DNA of 64,000 nucleotides from JAWLAT01 sp041395325 (GTDB lineage Bacteria > Pseudomonadota > Gammaproteobacteria > Xanthomonadales > SZUA-5). This document shows, piece after piece, positions 19,067 through 28,350 of this stretch. A program made the position numbers and the translations under genes. Location: NCBI GenBank assembly GCA_041395325.1, contig JAWLAT010000002.1, forward strand, positions 62,001 through 126,000, read 5' to 3'. Every line of letters starts with the position of its first letter. Position 1 is the stretch's first letter. The notes beneath the pieces were generated by a model. That model was not told where the DNA came from and ran no database searches. It saw nothing but the letters and a program-made list of their open reading frames with translations.

Positions 19067-19567
19067 ATGGCATGGATCAAGCCACGAGGATGGACCGCAG
19101 GTCTGCTGGTGCTGCTGGCCGGTTGTGGATTCCAGTTGCGTCAGGCCGAACCGCTCCCAGTCGTATTGCAGGAGCTGCGGGTTGAAGCAGCCAATCCACT
19201 GGGTCTGGTGGCACGCGAGCTGGCCAGTCAGTTGCAGCAGAACGGTGCTCGCGTCGTGCAATCCGATTCGGCGACCCAGTTGCTGATCAGCAGCGAGTTG
19301 TTTGACCGGCAGATTTTCGCGGTCGACGAGCGGGCCCGGGTCAGTGAGTATGAACTGCGCTTGCAGGTCCGCTTTGAAGTGCGTGATGCACAAGGCGGTG
19401 AGCTGCTGCCAACCGATCAGGTCGAACTCACTCGCAATTTCGCCTTCGACGAGTTGGCGGCCATCGGCGCCTCCCAGGAAGAGGCGTTGATTCGCGAGGA
19501 ACTGACCCGCGATGCGGCCCGGCAGATCCTGCTGCGAGTGGCCCGAGGATTGCAGCCAGCCGGGTGA
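19067..19567 (+). CDS. lptE: LPS-assembly lipoprotein LptE
   Basis: The 166-residue lipoprotein forms the plug of the LptDE translocon that inserts lipopolysaccharide in the outer membrane. It has a short signal peptide (WTAGLLVLLAGCGFQLRQ) with lipobox LAGC and the GCGFQLR hallmark of LptE. YELRLQVRFEV, TDQVELTRNFAFDE and EEALIREELTRDAARQILLR match the strand-helix pattern of the family. Start is the ATG at 19067, not the longer open frame upstream. The usual neighbours leuS and holA are not on the flanks. Confidence 0.9.
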   Translation: MAWIKPRGWTAGLLVLLAGCGFQLRQAEPLPVVLQELRVEAANPLGLVARELASQLQQNGARVVQSDSATQLLISSELFDRQIFAVDERARVSEYELRLQVRFEVRDAQGGELLPTDQVELTRNFAFDELAAIGASQEEALIREELTRDAARQILLRVARGLQPAG

Positions 19568-19657
19568 AAGCAGGCGGCGCCGAGCGCGGTCCCTGATGGC
19601 AGCTGGATGACTGCCCGGTGGCAGTCGCTGCGTCGCCCGATCGAAACGGAGGTCACC

Positions 19658-20635
19658 ATGCGAGATCCCTGGCCGCGCTTGCGGGAACTGCCTTTCCCGC
19701 CCTTGCGCCGGCGCGCCTTGTCGACGCTGCAGGTCAATCTGGGCTATCGCTGCAACATCGCCTGCCTGCATTGCCACGTCAATGCCGGTCCCACCCGCAA
19801 GGAGGAGATGACGCGCGAGACCATCGATCTGGTGCTGCGCTTCCTGGCAGAGCAGCGCGTGCGGACGCTGGATCTGACCGGCGGCTCGCCGGAGATGAAT
19901 CCGCATTTCCGTGATCTGGTGCGGCAGGCGCGCGCAATGGGTGTGCATGTCATGGACCGGCTCAACCCAACGATCGTCGAAGAGCCCGGCTATGAGGATC
20001 TGCCCGACTTCTTTGTTGAGCAGCGTTTGGAACTCGTAGCGTCGCTGCCCTGCTATCTGGAAGACAACGTCGATGCCCAGCGTGGAGATGGCGTCTTTGC
20101 CAGCTCCATGCGGGTGCTGCAGCAGCTCAATCAACGTGGCTATGGCCAGCCCGACAGTCGGCTGATCTTGAACCTGGTCTACAACCCACAGGGCCCCAGC
20201 CTGCCGCCCCCACAGGTGGCGCTGGAAGCCGACTATCGCCGGGTGCTGGGTGAGCGCTTCGGGCTGGTCTTCAATCAGCTGTTTACGCTGGCCAACATGC
20301 CCATCAAGCGCTTTGGCAGCGTGCTGCTCAGTCGCGGTCAGTTCGACGACTACATGACCCTGCTGCAGGGCGCCCATCGCGACGACAACCTCGAACAGGT
20401 GATGTGCCGGGATCTGATCAGCGTCGACTGGCAGGGGCACGTCCACGACTGCGATTTCAATCAGATGCTGGGCCTGCCACTGGGGGACGCCGAGCGGCAG
20501 GTGCATTTGCGGGATCTGCTGCGTATCGACTTGCGCGATCGGCCGATCCGGGTGGCCGGCCATTGCTTTGGCTGCACGGCCGGGCAGGGTTCCAGTTGTG
20601 GTGGAGCGCTCAACGAAGCCGAGCAAGCGGCATGA
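19658..20635 (+). CDS. arsS: ArsS-like radical SAM/Cys-rich protein
   Basis: The 325-residue product has the radical SAM CxxxCxxC motif RCNIACLHCHVNAG at residues 31-44 (cysteines 32, 36, 39), LDLTGGSPEMNPHF as the GGE-like SAM site, and a Cys-rich C-terminus (MCRDLIS, HDCDFNQML, HCFGCTAGQGSSC). This matches the family named arsenosugar biosynthesis radical SAM protein ArsS. No arsenic genes (arsM, arsR, arsC) are adjacent, so the substrate is uncertain. The start at 19658 follows GGAGGTCACC; an in-frame ATG at 19607 would add 17 residues. Its stop overlaps the next start in ATGA. Confidence 0.85.
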   Translation: MRDPWPRLRELPFPPLRRRALSTLQVNLGYRCNIACLHCHVNAGPTRKEEMTRETIDLVLRFLAEQRVRTLDLTGGSPEMNPHFRDLVRQARAMGVHVMDRLNPTIVEEPGYEDLPDFFVEQRLELVASLPCYLEDNVDAQRGDGVFASSMRVLQQLNQRGYGQPDSRLILNLVYNPQGPSLPPPQVALEADYRRVLGERFGLVFNQLFTLANMPIKRFGSVLLSRGQFDDYMTLLQGAHRDDNLEQVMCRDLISVDWQGHVHDCDFNQMLGLPLGDAERQVHLRDLLRIDLRDRPIRVAGHCFGCTAGQGSSCGGALNEAEQAA

Positions 20636-21882
20636 GCGGCACCAATCGGTGGCGGCTGGCGGCCTGGATGCTGCTGGCCGGGCAGGGTGTGGCTCAGGCA
20701 CAAACCGAATGGCACTCCGAGGGTTTTCTGGCGCTTCGGGCCGGGGTCACGGACGCACCGGTGGGGTGGCTGCAGGGTGGCTATGGGCGACTGCTGGATG
20801 GTGCCGATGACGGCCTGCAGGCCGGCGCGGGACTGGAAGGCCGCTGGTTGCTGGGCTTTGATTCGGGTCTGGCGTGGAGTGGCCGACTGCATCTGGCCGG
20901 ACGAACCGATCGGGATGCAGGCGGTCGCCATCTGGGCGTGGTGGAGGCCTTCATCGAACGACGCTGGTTCGGCGAGGACGGTCAGCGTTGGCAGCTGCGC
21001 GGCGGACAGTTCTTCCTGCCGACCTCGATGGAAAACATCGAACGCGGTTGGGTCAGCCCCTACACCCTGACTCATTCGGCGTTGAACAGCTGGATCGGTG
21101 AGGAGTTCCGGCCGCTGGGACTGGATCTGTCCTGGCGCCGAGCACTCGACGAGCAACGCTCGCTGGAGCTGGCTGCGACGGTCTTTCAGGGCAATGACGC
21201 CAGCGGAGCCTTGCTGGCGTGGCGCGGTTTTGCCTGGCATGACCGGGTCAGCGTCTACGGTGAGGCGTTGCCGTTGCCGGACCTGTTTTCATTGCGCGAT
21301 CCGGCCATCTTCGGTGACCAGCGCGACGACGGCACGCAGCCTTTCGGGCGCGATCTGGATGGTCGGCCTGGCTATGCATTGCGGTTGCGTCTGGCTGGTG
21401 AGCGCCAGGCTTGGCGCCTGGCGGCCGTGGACAGTCGTGGCGATCTGGAGCTGCACAGGGGCGAATACGCCTGGCGCAGCCGCTTTGTCGTGGCCGGTTG
21501 GGAACGTGACGCCCTCAGCGAAGGCTGGGGCTATGCGGCCGAGTGGCTGGCCGGCGACACCCGCATGGGGATTCCCGGCCGTCCCAAGGTCCACTTGCGC
21601 TTCAACACGGCCTATCTGCTCGCCAGCTATGGTCGGGATCCCTGGCGCTGCACGGTTCGTGTCGAAGGATTTGACAGCGACGATCTTGACCGAAGCGCAG
21701 CGGAGAACAACGAAGAGTCGGGCTGGGCGCTGACGCTGGCGGCCCTGCGGCAGTTCGAGCGCTGGCGCGTGGGTGTGGAGTATCTGTACGTCGATGGCCA
21801 TCGGCCGGCCGCGGCGGTCGAAGGCCAGCCGCTGCAGCAGGGCGGGCAACAGTTGCGACTGGAAGTGCGTTATCTGTTCTGA
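20632..21882 (+). CDS. outer-membrane beta-barrel/porin-like hypothetical protein
   Basis: The 416-residue product has a signal peptide (RWRLAAWMLLAGQGVAQAQ) and alternating hydrophobic/aromatic strands throughout, ending in LRLEVRYLF with the terminal phenylalanine used by the BAM complex. GGQFFLPTSMENIERGWVSP is a conserved-looking loop like that seen in putative porins. It probably forms an outer-membrane channel; no substrate can be inferred. Its ATG overlaps the ArsS-like gene's stop by four bases, so the two are coupled, an unusual pairing. Confidence 0.72.
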   Translation: MSGTNRWRLAAWMLLAGQGVAQAQTEWHSEGFLALRAGVTDAPVGWLQGGYGRLLDGADDGLQAGAGLEGRWLLGFDSGLAWSGRLHLAGRTDRDAGGRHLGVVEAFIERRWFGEDGQRWQLRGGQFFLPTSMENIERGWVSPYTLTHSALNSWIGEEFRPLGLDLSWRRALDEQRSLELAATVFQGNDASGALLAWRGFAWHDRVSVYGEALPLPDLFSLRDPAIFGDQRDDGTQPFGRDLDGRPGYALRLRLAGERQAWRLAAVDSRGDLELHRGEYAWRSRFVVAGWERDALSEGWGYAAEWLAGDTRMGIPGRPKVHLRFNTAYLLASYGRDPWRCTVRVEGFDSDDLDRSAAENNEESGWALTLAALRQFERWRVGVEYLYVDGHRPAAAVEGQPLQQGGQQLRLEVRYLF

Positions 21883-21895
21883 TTCAGACTTTCGC

Positions 21896-23467
21896 TCAAT
21901 CGAGCGAGACGCCCTGTTGGCGTAGCCAGTCGATTGCCGGACCGAGCTCATCGGCGTAGCGACGCCAGCGCCCCACGCTGCTCCGGTACAGCGGCTGGCG
22001 TACCTGCACCGAGCTGGCGGTGGCGACGGCGGCCGGGTTGTGCTGAAAATCCAGACAGCGCCGGTCCCAGTCCAGCTCGCAGTGCGCCAGCAAGGCGCGG
22101 GCCTGCATCTCCAGATCGTCGACGACCTGTTCGTAGTGGAGCTGCAGCAGATTCATGCCCGGCTGCGCCTGCCAGTGCGCGATGAGCCGGTCGAAGGCGA
22201 GCCAGTACCGGGCGCAATCGAGCAGGTCCAGCGCGTAGTTGTAGTAGGAAAAACCCGTCGCAAACAGCTGCCGGTAGTTGCTCAGAATGCTGTCCAGCGG
22301 ATGCCTACGCAGACAGATCAGTCGAGCGCGCGGCAGGGCCCGGCGAATCAACCCGAGGTAGTGAAAATTCAGCGGCATCTTGTCGATGAAGTGGGCGGTG
22401 TGACCGGTTCGTGGTCGGGTGCTCTGCAGGTACAGCTGCCCGAGATGGGCCGGGTCGGTCCGCTCGGCTGCCCGTAGTGTGGCGGCATCCAGCACATGCG
22501 CGCCGGTGGTGCCGGCCAGCCGCTTGGCAGCCAGCGAGAAATGGCTCAGCTCGCCGGCGGCAAAGACCTGCGGGTGACTGGAGAGAATCCGTTCGACCAG
22601 CGTGGTGCCGGTGCGTGGCAGGCCGACGATAAAAATCGGCTCCTCGCTGTCGTGACCTGCCCCAACAGGCGCATCGGTATCCAGGTGGCCCGCCGCGTCG
22701 AACAACGCCGCGTCCGCGCTGAAGTCATAGCCCAGACTGGTGCGCTTGCGCCGCTTGCCACGCGCCAGCCAGCGCATGGCAGCCTGTGGCTCGCCCTGAT
22801 CCTCCAACTGCTTGGCCACCGCGTGACACAGGTGCAGGCAGCTGTCGACCGGCTGATCGTCGGCACAGCTGGCCGTGGCCAGCTGCTGCAGACGGGCCCA
22901 TTCGCCGTCATCGAAAGGCGGCTTGGCCAGCTGCGACAGCGCCGACCAGGCGCGTGGATGTTCCGCTTCGATGGTCAGGCAGCGGCGGTAGGCCTGCGCG
23001 GCGTCTTCAAGTTCGCCGGTGAACTGCAGCGCGGCAGCCAGGTTGTACTGGAAGTCGGCCCGCCCGGGTACCAGGGAAACCGCCTGCCGGTAAGGCATGA
23101 CCGCCTCGTCGTGGGCGCCGGCACGCGTCAGCACCACGCCCAGCGTGTCCCAGGTATGCGCGTCATGGACGTCGCCCCGAACGCCGTCCCGAGCGGCTTG
23201 CAGTGCCTCAGCGGGTCGATTGAGCGCCAACAGGCAGCGTCCGCGCAGGGCCAGGCAGTCACTGCGGGTCGGCGCCAGCGCCAGCGCTCGATCGACCACC
23301 TGCAGGGCCTTGGCCGGGTTGTCGTGCTCGGCCGCCAGCAGCGCCAGCAGGTAATAGGGATCCACGGCCTGCGAGTCACGCAGCAACCACTCGGTGCACA
23401 GCCGATGCAGGGTGCGCCAGTCGCGCTGCGCCAGGGCGGCGCGCGCCTGGGCGAGGACCGCCGTCAA
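21896..23467 (-). CDS. TPR-sulfotransferase protein
   Basis: The 523-residue product combines N-terminal tetratricopeptide repeats (about residues 1-200; e.g. NPAKALQVVDRALALAPTRS and FQYNLAAALQFTGELEDAAQ) with a sulfotransferase domain. The latter has PIFIVGLPRTGTTLVERIL, the PAPS 5'-phosphosulfate loop, and LICLRRHPLDSILSNYRQ, the 3'-phosphate loop. Such TPR-sulfotransferases are common in Lysobacterales; the acceptor is unknown. The start ATG ends at 23467 and overlaps the upstream nuclease stop by four bases, so the two genes are co-transcribed. Confidence 0.87.
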   Translation of the reverse strand: MTAVLAQARAALAQRDWRTLHRLCTEWLLRDSQAVDPYYLLALLAAEHDNPAKALQVVDRALALAPTRSDCLALRGRCLLALNRPAEALQAARDGVRGDVHDAHTWDTLGVVLTRAGAHDEAVMPYRQAVSLVPGRADFQYNLAAALQFTGELEDAAQAYRRCLTIEAEHPRAWSALSQLAKPPFDDGEWARLQQLATASCADDQPVDSCLHLCHAVAKQLEDQGEPQAAMRWLARGKRRKRTSLGYDFSADAALFDAAGHLDTDAPVGAGHDSEEPIFIVGLPRTGTTLVERILSSHPQVFAAGELSHFSLAAKRLAGTTGAHVLDAATLRAAERTDPAHLGQLYLQSTRPRTGHTAHFIDKMPLNFHYLGLIRRALPRARLICLRRHPLDSILSNYRQLFATGFSYYNYALDLLDCARYWLAFDRLIAHWQAQPGMNLLQLHYEQVVDDLEMQARALLAHCELDWDRRCLDFQHNPAAVATASSVQVRQPLYRSSVGRWRRYADELGPAIDWLRQQGVSLD

Positions 23468-24858
23468 AGATCCACGACCTCGCCGGGTCTGGCCAGCTGC
23501 ACGGTGCTGCCGAACTGGCTCTGCAACCGCTCCGCCAGGGCCTGTCGGGGACCGTCTTCACCGTGCACCAACCACACCGGTGGATGGCCTGCAATGGCGC
23601 CATACCACTCGCTCAGGCCATTCTGATCGGCGTGGGCCGACAACCCGCCAATCGTGTGAATCTTCGCCTTGACTCGGATGCGCTCGCCAAACAGCTGCAC
23701 GTGTTCGGCACCTTCGACCAGGCGCCGGCCGAGCGTGCCATGCGCCTGGTAGCCGGCAATGACCACGTGCGTTTGCGGCTTCCACAGGTTGTGCTTGAGG
23801 TGATGAACGATGCGTCCACCGTTGCACATGCCCGATCCGGCGATGATGATGGCGCCGCCATCGGCTTCGTTCAGGGCACGCGATTCCTCCACTGCCGACA
23901 CCAGCTTCAGATTGGGCATGCGGAATGGGTTCTCGGGACCGTGCCAGTCGGCCAATGCCTCGCGGTCGAAGATCTGGTGGTGGCGCCGATAGACCTCGAT
24001 GACCTTGACCGCCATCGGGCTGTCCAGATAGATCCGCCAGCGACCGAGCTGCCAGTCATCGTGATGCTGGGCCATCCAGTAGAGGATTTCCTGGCTGCGG
24101 CCGACCGCGAAGGCCGGGATCAGCACATTGCCGCCACTGTGCCAGGCCGCCTGAAAAATCTCGCCGAGTTCGGTGATGGTGTCCGCCCGCCGCCGGTGCA
24201 GGCGATCGCCGTAAGTGCTCTCCAGCAACACCAGATCGGCCTCATCGATGGGTTCCGGGTCGCGCACGAAAGGTGAGCCTTTGGGCCCCAGATCGCCGCT
24301 GTAGACCAGCTTGCGCGTCTGCTCTCCGGTGCCGATCCACAGGCTGACGCTGCAGGCACCAATGATGTGACCGGCATCGGCAAAGCGGAAGGACAGGCCC
24401 GGCCACAGTTCCCGCCGCTCACCGTAGTCAACGGTCTGTACCAGCTGGTGTACCGCCGCGACGTCGTCCAGATCGTACAGCGGCTCCAGCAGCGGCTTGC
24501 CTTCGCGGCGACGCCGCCGGTTCTGGTGCTCCACATCGGCCAGTGCCAGCCGCGCCGAGTCTTCCAGCATGATGCGCAGCAGATCGGCGGTTGCCGGCTG
24601 CGCGTAGATCGGCCCGCTGAAGCCTCGTCGGACCAGCAGAGGCAAGCGGCCGCAGTGATCGATGTGCGCGTGGCTGAGGACCAGTGCATCGATTTCGCCG
24701 GCGGGGAAGCCGAAATCGGCGGCATTGCGGCGATCCTGCTGGGCGCCACCCTGAATCAGGCCACAGTCCAGCAGCAGATTGCCGCCATCCGTGCGCAACA
24801 AATGACAGCTGCCGGTGACCTCGCCCGCAGCGCCGCGAAAGACCAGTGATGCACTCAT
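23464..24858 (-). CDS. beta-CASP MBL-fold RNA-processing exonuclease family protein
   Basis: The 464-residue product is a metallo-beta-lactamase fold nuclease of the CPSF/Ysh1 type. SHAHIDHCGRLPLL is metal motif 2 and FADAGHIIGACSVSLW carries motif 3. LESTYGDRLH, FAVGRSQEILYWM, SGMCNGGRIVHHLK and GGLSAHADQNGLSEW are the beta-CASP motifs A-C and the terminal histidine region. Proteins of this group degrade or mature RNA in the cytoplasm. It precedes and overlaps the TPR-sulfotransferase gene. Confidence 0.92.
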   Translation of the reverse strand: MSASLVFRGAAGEVTGSCHLLRTDGGNLLLDCGLIQGGAQQDRRNAADFGFPAGEIDALVLSHAHIDHCGRLPLLVRRGFSGPIYAQPATADLLRIMLEDSARLALADVEHQNRRRRREGKPLLEPLYDLDDVAAVHQLVQTVDYGERRELWPGLSFRFADAGHIIGACSVSLWIGTGEQTRKLVYSGDLGPKGSPFVRDPEPIDEADLVLLESTYGDRLHRRRADTITELGEIFQAAWHSGGNVLIPAFAVGRSQEILYWMAQHHDDWQLGRWRIYLDSPMAVKVIEVYRRHHQIFDREALADWHGPENPFRMPNLKLVSAVEESRALNEADGGAIIIAGSGMCNGGRIVHHLKHNLWKPQTHVVIAGYQAHGTLGRRLVEGAEHVQLFGERIRVKAKIHTIGGLSAHADQNGLSEWYGAIAGHPPVWLVHGEDGPRQALAERLQSQFGSTVQLARPGEVVDL

Positions 24859-25021
24859 GCCGGCTCCGTCTTTGATCCCAGCGCCTCAGCATAGTCCCTG
24901 CGCCGGCCTGCTGACACCGCCGGGCGACATGGCTGGGTCTCCGGCAAGATGCAAAGCGCGACGACGCATCCGAGCTAAGATCGACGCTTTGCCGAATCGG
25001 CCGGTCAGAAGGAGTCCAAAG

Positions 25022-25366
25022 GTGTCCGATACCCTGTTCGCTCGCATCATCCGCCGCGAGATTCCTGCCGACATCGTCTACGAGGATGAGCACCTGCTGG
25101 CCTTTCGCGACATCGCTCCGAAAGCACCGGTGCATGTGCTGTTCATTCCGAAAAAGCCCTTGGCCACGCTCAATGCGGCCGGGCCGGACGACCAGGCGCT
25201 GCTCGGTCGATTGCTGCTGGCGGCACGCGACTACGCCCAGCGGGAAGGCTTTGCGGAGGCTGGCTATCGCACCGTGATCAACTGCAATGGCGACGGTGGA
25301 CAGTCGGTCTACCACCTGCATCTGCATCTGCTGGCGGGTCGTGCATTGAGCTGGCCGCCCGGCTGA
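25022..25366 (+). CDS. hinT: HIT-family nucleotide hydrolase (HinT-like)
   Basis: The 114-residue product starts at a GTG (MSDTLFARIIRREIPADIVY). The open frame runs further upstream but lacks similarity, and AAGGAG lies upstream of this GTG. It has FRDIAPKAPVHVLFIPK and the histidine triad in VYHLHLHLLAG. HinT enzymes hydrolyse purine nucleoside phosphoramidates and acyl-AMPs. It is divergent from the beta-CASP gene. Confidence 0.94.
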   Translation: MSDTLFARIIRREIPADIVYEDEHLLAFRDIAPKAPVHVLFIPKKPLATLNAAGPDDQALLGRLLLAARDYAQREGFAEAGYRTVINCNGDGGQSVYHLHLHLLAGRALSWPPG

Positions 25367-25449
25367 GCCCATCTTCGACTGGCCCAAAATGCGCACGCCG
25401 GTCATGAGACCGGCGCGCGTGACTGGCGGAACTGGACCGCTGCTGCGGA

Positions 25450-25815
25450 TCAGTTCTCCATATGACTCAGATCGTGCAATTTGCCGTTCTGAGCGGAAAA
25501 GTACGCGGCCAGATCCTGCATGTCCTGGTCAGTCAACGTGGCGACGAAGCCCGCCATGATCAGGTTCTCGCGACTGCCATCCTTGTAGGACTTCAGCGCG
25601 TGATAGAGGTAGTCCTGATACTGGCCGGCCAGATTCGGGTACTGCGGATCGCCGATGCCGTTGCCGTCGACACCGTGGCAAGCCTGGCAGGGCTGCGACT
25701 TGCGCTGACCTTCGCCCGCGTTGCCAGCGGCCAGGGCCGACGAACTCAAGACGCTGCCAAACAGCGCTACAGCGGCGGCGCGCAACGCACAGTGCTTGAT
25801 CAGTGATCGGCTCAT
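25450..25815 (-). CDS. periplasmic cytochrome c, class I
   Basis: The 121-residue product has a signal peptide (RAAAVALFGSVLSSSALA), one haem-binding CQACHG and a distal methionine in ENLIMAGFVATL, followed by LTDQDMQDLAAYFSAQ, the usual C-terminal helix of a cytochrome c4/c5-like domain. It is a small soluble electron carrier. The ATG at 25815 overlaps the stop of the second cytochrome gene upstream by four bases; the two are a pair. Confidence 0.9.
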   Translation of the reverse strand: MSRSLIKHCALRAAAVALFGSVLSSSALAAGNAGEGQRKSQPCQACHGVDGNGIGDPQYPNLAGQYQDYLYHALKSYKDGSRENLIMAGFVATLTDQDMQDLAAYFSAQNGKLHDLSHMEN

Positions 25816-26132
25816 GGCTGCACCTCCGTCGACAGGAAGGCCGCAATGTTGGCGATGTCCTCGTCGCTCAGGCTCTCGCCCTGGGCGCGCATGGTCGGGT
25901 GCTGGCGCGTGCCTTCCCGGTAGGCCTTCAGCGCATTGACCAGATAGTCGTAGTTCTGGCCGCCGATCTTCGGCACGTGATAGTGCGGATAGATGTTGCG
26001 CTGGCCGACGATGCCATGGCAGCCGGTGCAGGTGTAGACGAGAACCTCACCCGCGGCAGGATCACCCTTGCCGAAGGCCGGGGCTGCAAACACCCCGCAA
26101 GCGAGCGCCATGGCGCAAATCAACCTCATCAT
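25812..26132 (-). CDS. periplasmic cytochrome c, class I
   Basis: The 106-residue product has a signal peptide (MMRLICAMALACGVFAAPAF), a single CTGCHG haem site and a candidate distal methionine in HPTMRAQGESLSDEDIANIA. It is paired with the cytochrome c gene just downstream, which suggests two single-haem domains doing the work of one di-haem c4-type protein. The terminal oxidase or donor cannot be told from the neighbours. Confidence 0.9.
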   Translation of the reverse strand: MMRLICAMALACGVFAAPAFGKGDPAAGEVLVYTCTGCHGIVGQRNIYPHYHVPKIGGQNYDYLVNALKAYREGTRQHPTMRAQGESLSDEDIANIAAFLSTEVQP

Positions 26133-26246
26133 GGATTCCCCGAAAAGACGGATGGCGAGCCGCTTGGACGCGGCAAGCGCGGGATTATAGGACTTCGCTC
26201 CGGGCTTGTCGCCGCCTGAGGATCACGAGATGACCGCCGTTCGCGG

Positions 26247-27245
26247 TCAGTTCGGGGTCGCGCCAAGGATGCGTGGCTCCGGTTCCAGCCACACACCAAA
26301 GCGCTGCTGCACATCGGTCTGAATGTCCTGTGCCAGCGCCAGAATCTGCGCACCGCTGGCCCGGCCATGATTGACCAGCACCAGCGCGTGGCCTGGCGCC
26401 ACCCCGGCATCACCGCGGCGTTGGCCTTTCCAGCCGGCCGCTTCGATCAGAAAGGCGGCACTGAGCTTGATCCGCTCCGCGCCAGGCCAGGCGGGCAGAC
26501 GCGGCAGCTGCGATTGCAGTGATTGCCATTGAGCCCGAGTCACCAACGGATTCTTGAAGAAGCTGCCGGCGTTGCCCAACTGCGCCGGGTCCGGCAGTTT
26601 GCGACGTCGAATGGCGCGGACCGCCTCGGCCACACGCCTTGGCGTGAGCTCGGCAGATGTACACGTGGCCAATTCCTCGGTCAGCCCGGAGTACTCCAGT
26701 TTCGGTGCTGGCTGACGGCTCAGGCGCAGCCGCACGGCGGTAATCCAGAGGCTGTGTGTGGTCTGCTTGAACAGGCTGTCGCGATAGCCAAAGCGACATT
26801 GCGCAGCGGTCAGCCAGGACAGCCGCCCAGCCTCGTCCAGCACTTCTACTTCGACACAGTGTTCGGCGAACTCCACGCCGTAGGCGCCAATGTTCTGAAT
26901 CGGCGCCGCGCCGACGCGGCCCGGGATCAGCGCCAGATTCTCCAGCCCCCAGTAGCCGCGCCCGCAGGCCCAGTCGACCAGCCCGTCCCATGATTCGCCA
27001 GCGGCCACCTGCAGGCGTGCGCTGTGTTCATCTTCGTCCAGCACGTCGATGCCGGCCAGACGGTTCAGCAGTACCGGTCCCGACGGGTCGGCGGCAAACA
27101 GCACGTTGCTGCCATCGCCCAGAATCAGGGCCGACTCGCCTCGCAATGAGCGGCGCAGTTCACCCAGCTGGTCGCGCTGGCGCAGTTCGATCAGACGCGA
27201 AGCGCTGACAGTCACGCCAAAACTATTGGGGACGGGCTCGCTCAC
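26247..27245 (-). CDS. murB: UDP-N-acetylenolpyruvoylglucosamine reductase
   Basis: Reduces UDP-GlcNAc-enolpyruvate to UDP-MurNAc in peptidoglycan synthesis. The 332-residue protein shows the FAD-binding LILGDGSNVLFA, IPGRVGAAPIQNIGAYG, RDSLFK and the catalytic serine region GSFFKNPLV; the C-terminal glutamate lies in EPEPRILG. The start is the GTG at 27245 (MSEPVPNSFGVTVSA), because it overlaps the pyrD stop in GTGA and the longer frame has no similarity. It is the type I, E. coli-like form. Confidence 0.94.
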   Translation of the reverse strand: MSEPVPNSFGVTVSASRLIELRQRDQLGELRRSLRGESALILGDGSNVLFAADPSGPVLLNRLAGIDVLDEDEHSARLQVAAGESWDGLVDWACGRGYWGLENLALIPGRVGAAPIQNIGAYGVEFAEHCVEVEVLDEAGRLSWLTAAQCRFGYRDSLFKQTTHSLWITAVRLRLSRQPAPKLEYSGLTEELATCTSAELTPRRVAEAVRAIRRRKLPDPAQLGNAGSFFKNPLVTRAQWQSLQSQLPRLPAWPGAERIKLSAAFLIEAAGWKGQRRGDAGVAPGHALVLVNHGRASGAQILALAQDIQTDVQQRFGVWLEPEPRILGATPN

Positions 27246-28276
27246 GGGCGAGCGTGCTGGGACATCGACCGGATCGCCTCGACCGCCTCGCCGACCAGCG
27301 CAGGTCCCCGGTAGACCAGCCCGGTGTAGCACTGCACAAGGCTGGCACCAGCGTGGAACTTGCTGACGGCGTCGGCGCCGCTGAGGACGCCGCCCACGCC
27401 AACCAGCGGGATCCGCGCACCCACACGTTCGGCCATGCCCTGCAGGACAGCATTGGCCAGCTGCAGTAGTGGCGCACCGCTGAGTCCGCCGGTCTCATCG
27501 GCATGGCGGGCGCCACGGACGGCGCTGCGGTCGATGGTGGTGTTGGTGCAGATCAACCCGTCAATCTCGGTCGCCAGCAGCACCTCGGCAATAGCGTCCA
27601 TCTGCGTGGCGTCCAGATCCGGGGCAATCTTCACCAGCATCGGTTTGCGTGCGCCATGTTGCGCCGCCAGCGCCTCCTGCCGCTCCCGCAGCGTCGCCAG
27701 GAAGCGCTGCAGCGCACCGGCCTCCTGCAGATCGCGCAGCCCCTGGGTATTGGGCGAGGAAATGTTGACGGTGACATAGCTGGCGCGCGCGTAGACGCGC
27801 TCCAGGCAGTACAGATAGTCGTCAACGGCACGCTCGTTGGGCGTGTCCTTGTTCTTGCCGATATTGATGCCCAGTACGCCACGGTAGCGGGCCGCTTCAG
27901 CATTGCGCACCAGCACATCGACACCGAGATTGTTGAAGCCCAGTCGATTGATGACGGCCTGATGCTCGGGGATTCGGAACATGCGCGGTTTTGGATTGCC
28001 GGTTTGCGGCCTGGGCGTGGTGGTACCGATCTCCAGAAAACCAAAACCCAACGCGGCCAGTGCGTCGACATGGGCACCGTTCTTGTCCAGCCCGGCAGCC
28101 AGACCGACCGGATTGTCGAAGACCAGCCCGAATACCTCCTGCGGGTAGGCCGGTGGCCGACGACCGAGCAGCGGATTGGTGCCGGTGCGATAGGCCGTCT
28201 CGATGGCCAACAGGGCCAGATGGTGAGCGCGCTCGGCATCGAAGGCGAACAGCAGCGGTCGGGCGAGGGCGTACAC
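27242..28276 (-). CDS. pyrD: dihydroorotate dehydrogenase (quinone), class 2
   Basis: Oxidises dihydroorotate to orotate in pyrimidine synthesis at the inner membrane. The 344-residue protein has the class 2 N-terminal helix (YALARPLLFAFDAERAHHLAL), GLAAGLDKNGAHVDALAALG, GFLEIGTTTPRPQTGNPKPR, INRLGFNN, the catalytic serine in YVTVNISSPNTQGLRD, and the FMN-phosphate GVGGVLSGADAVSK. murB follows with four bases of overlap. Confidence 0.95.
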   Translation of the reverse strand: MYALARPLLFAFDAERAHHLALLAIETAYRTGTNPLLGRRPPAYPQEVFGLVFDNPVGLAAGLDKNGAHVDALAALGFGFLEIGTTTPRPQTGNPKPRMFRIPEHQAVINRLGFNNLGVDVLVRNAEAARYRGVLGINIGKNKDTPNERAVDDYLYCLERVYARASYVTVNISSPNTQGLRDLQEAGALQRFLATLRERQEALAAQHGARKPMLVKIAPDLDATQMDAIAEVLLATEIDGLICTNTTIDRSAVRGARHADETGGLSGAPLLQLANAVLQGMAERVGARIPLVGVGGVLSGADAVSKFHAGASLVQCYTGLVYRGPALVGEAVEAIRSMSQHARP

Positions 28277-28350
28277 GGGTTCTGGTTCCGATGAGCGAGT
28301 GATGGCGTAGCTTAGCCGGATCGGGTCACGGACCGGTCAGCGAGGGGTAG

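Noticed and set aside
19040..20701. A 553-codon minus-strand frame opposite lptE and the radical SAM gene
   Set aside because: The plus-strand genes carry clear motifs (lipobox and GCGFQLR; CxxxCxxC). The minus frame has none and spans both genes and their spacer.
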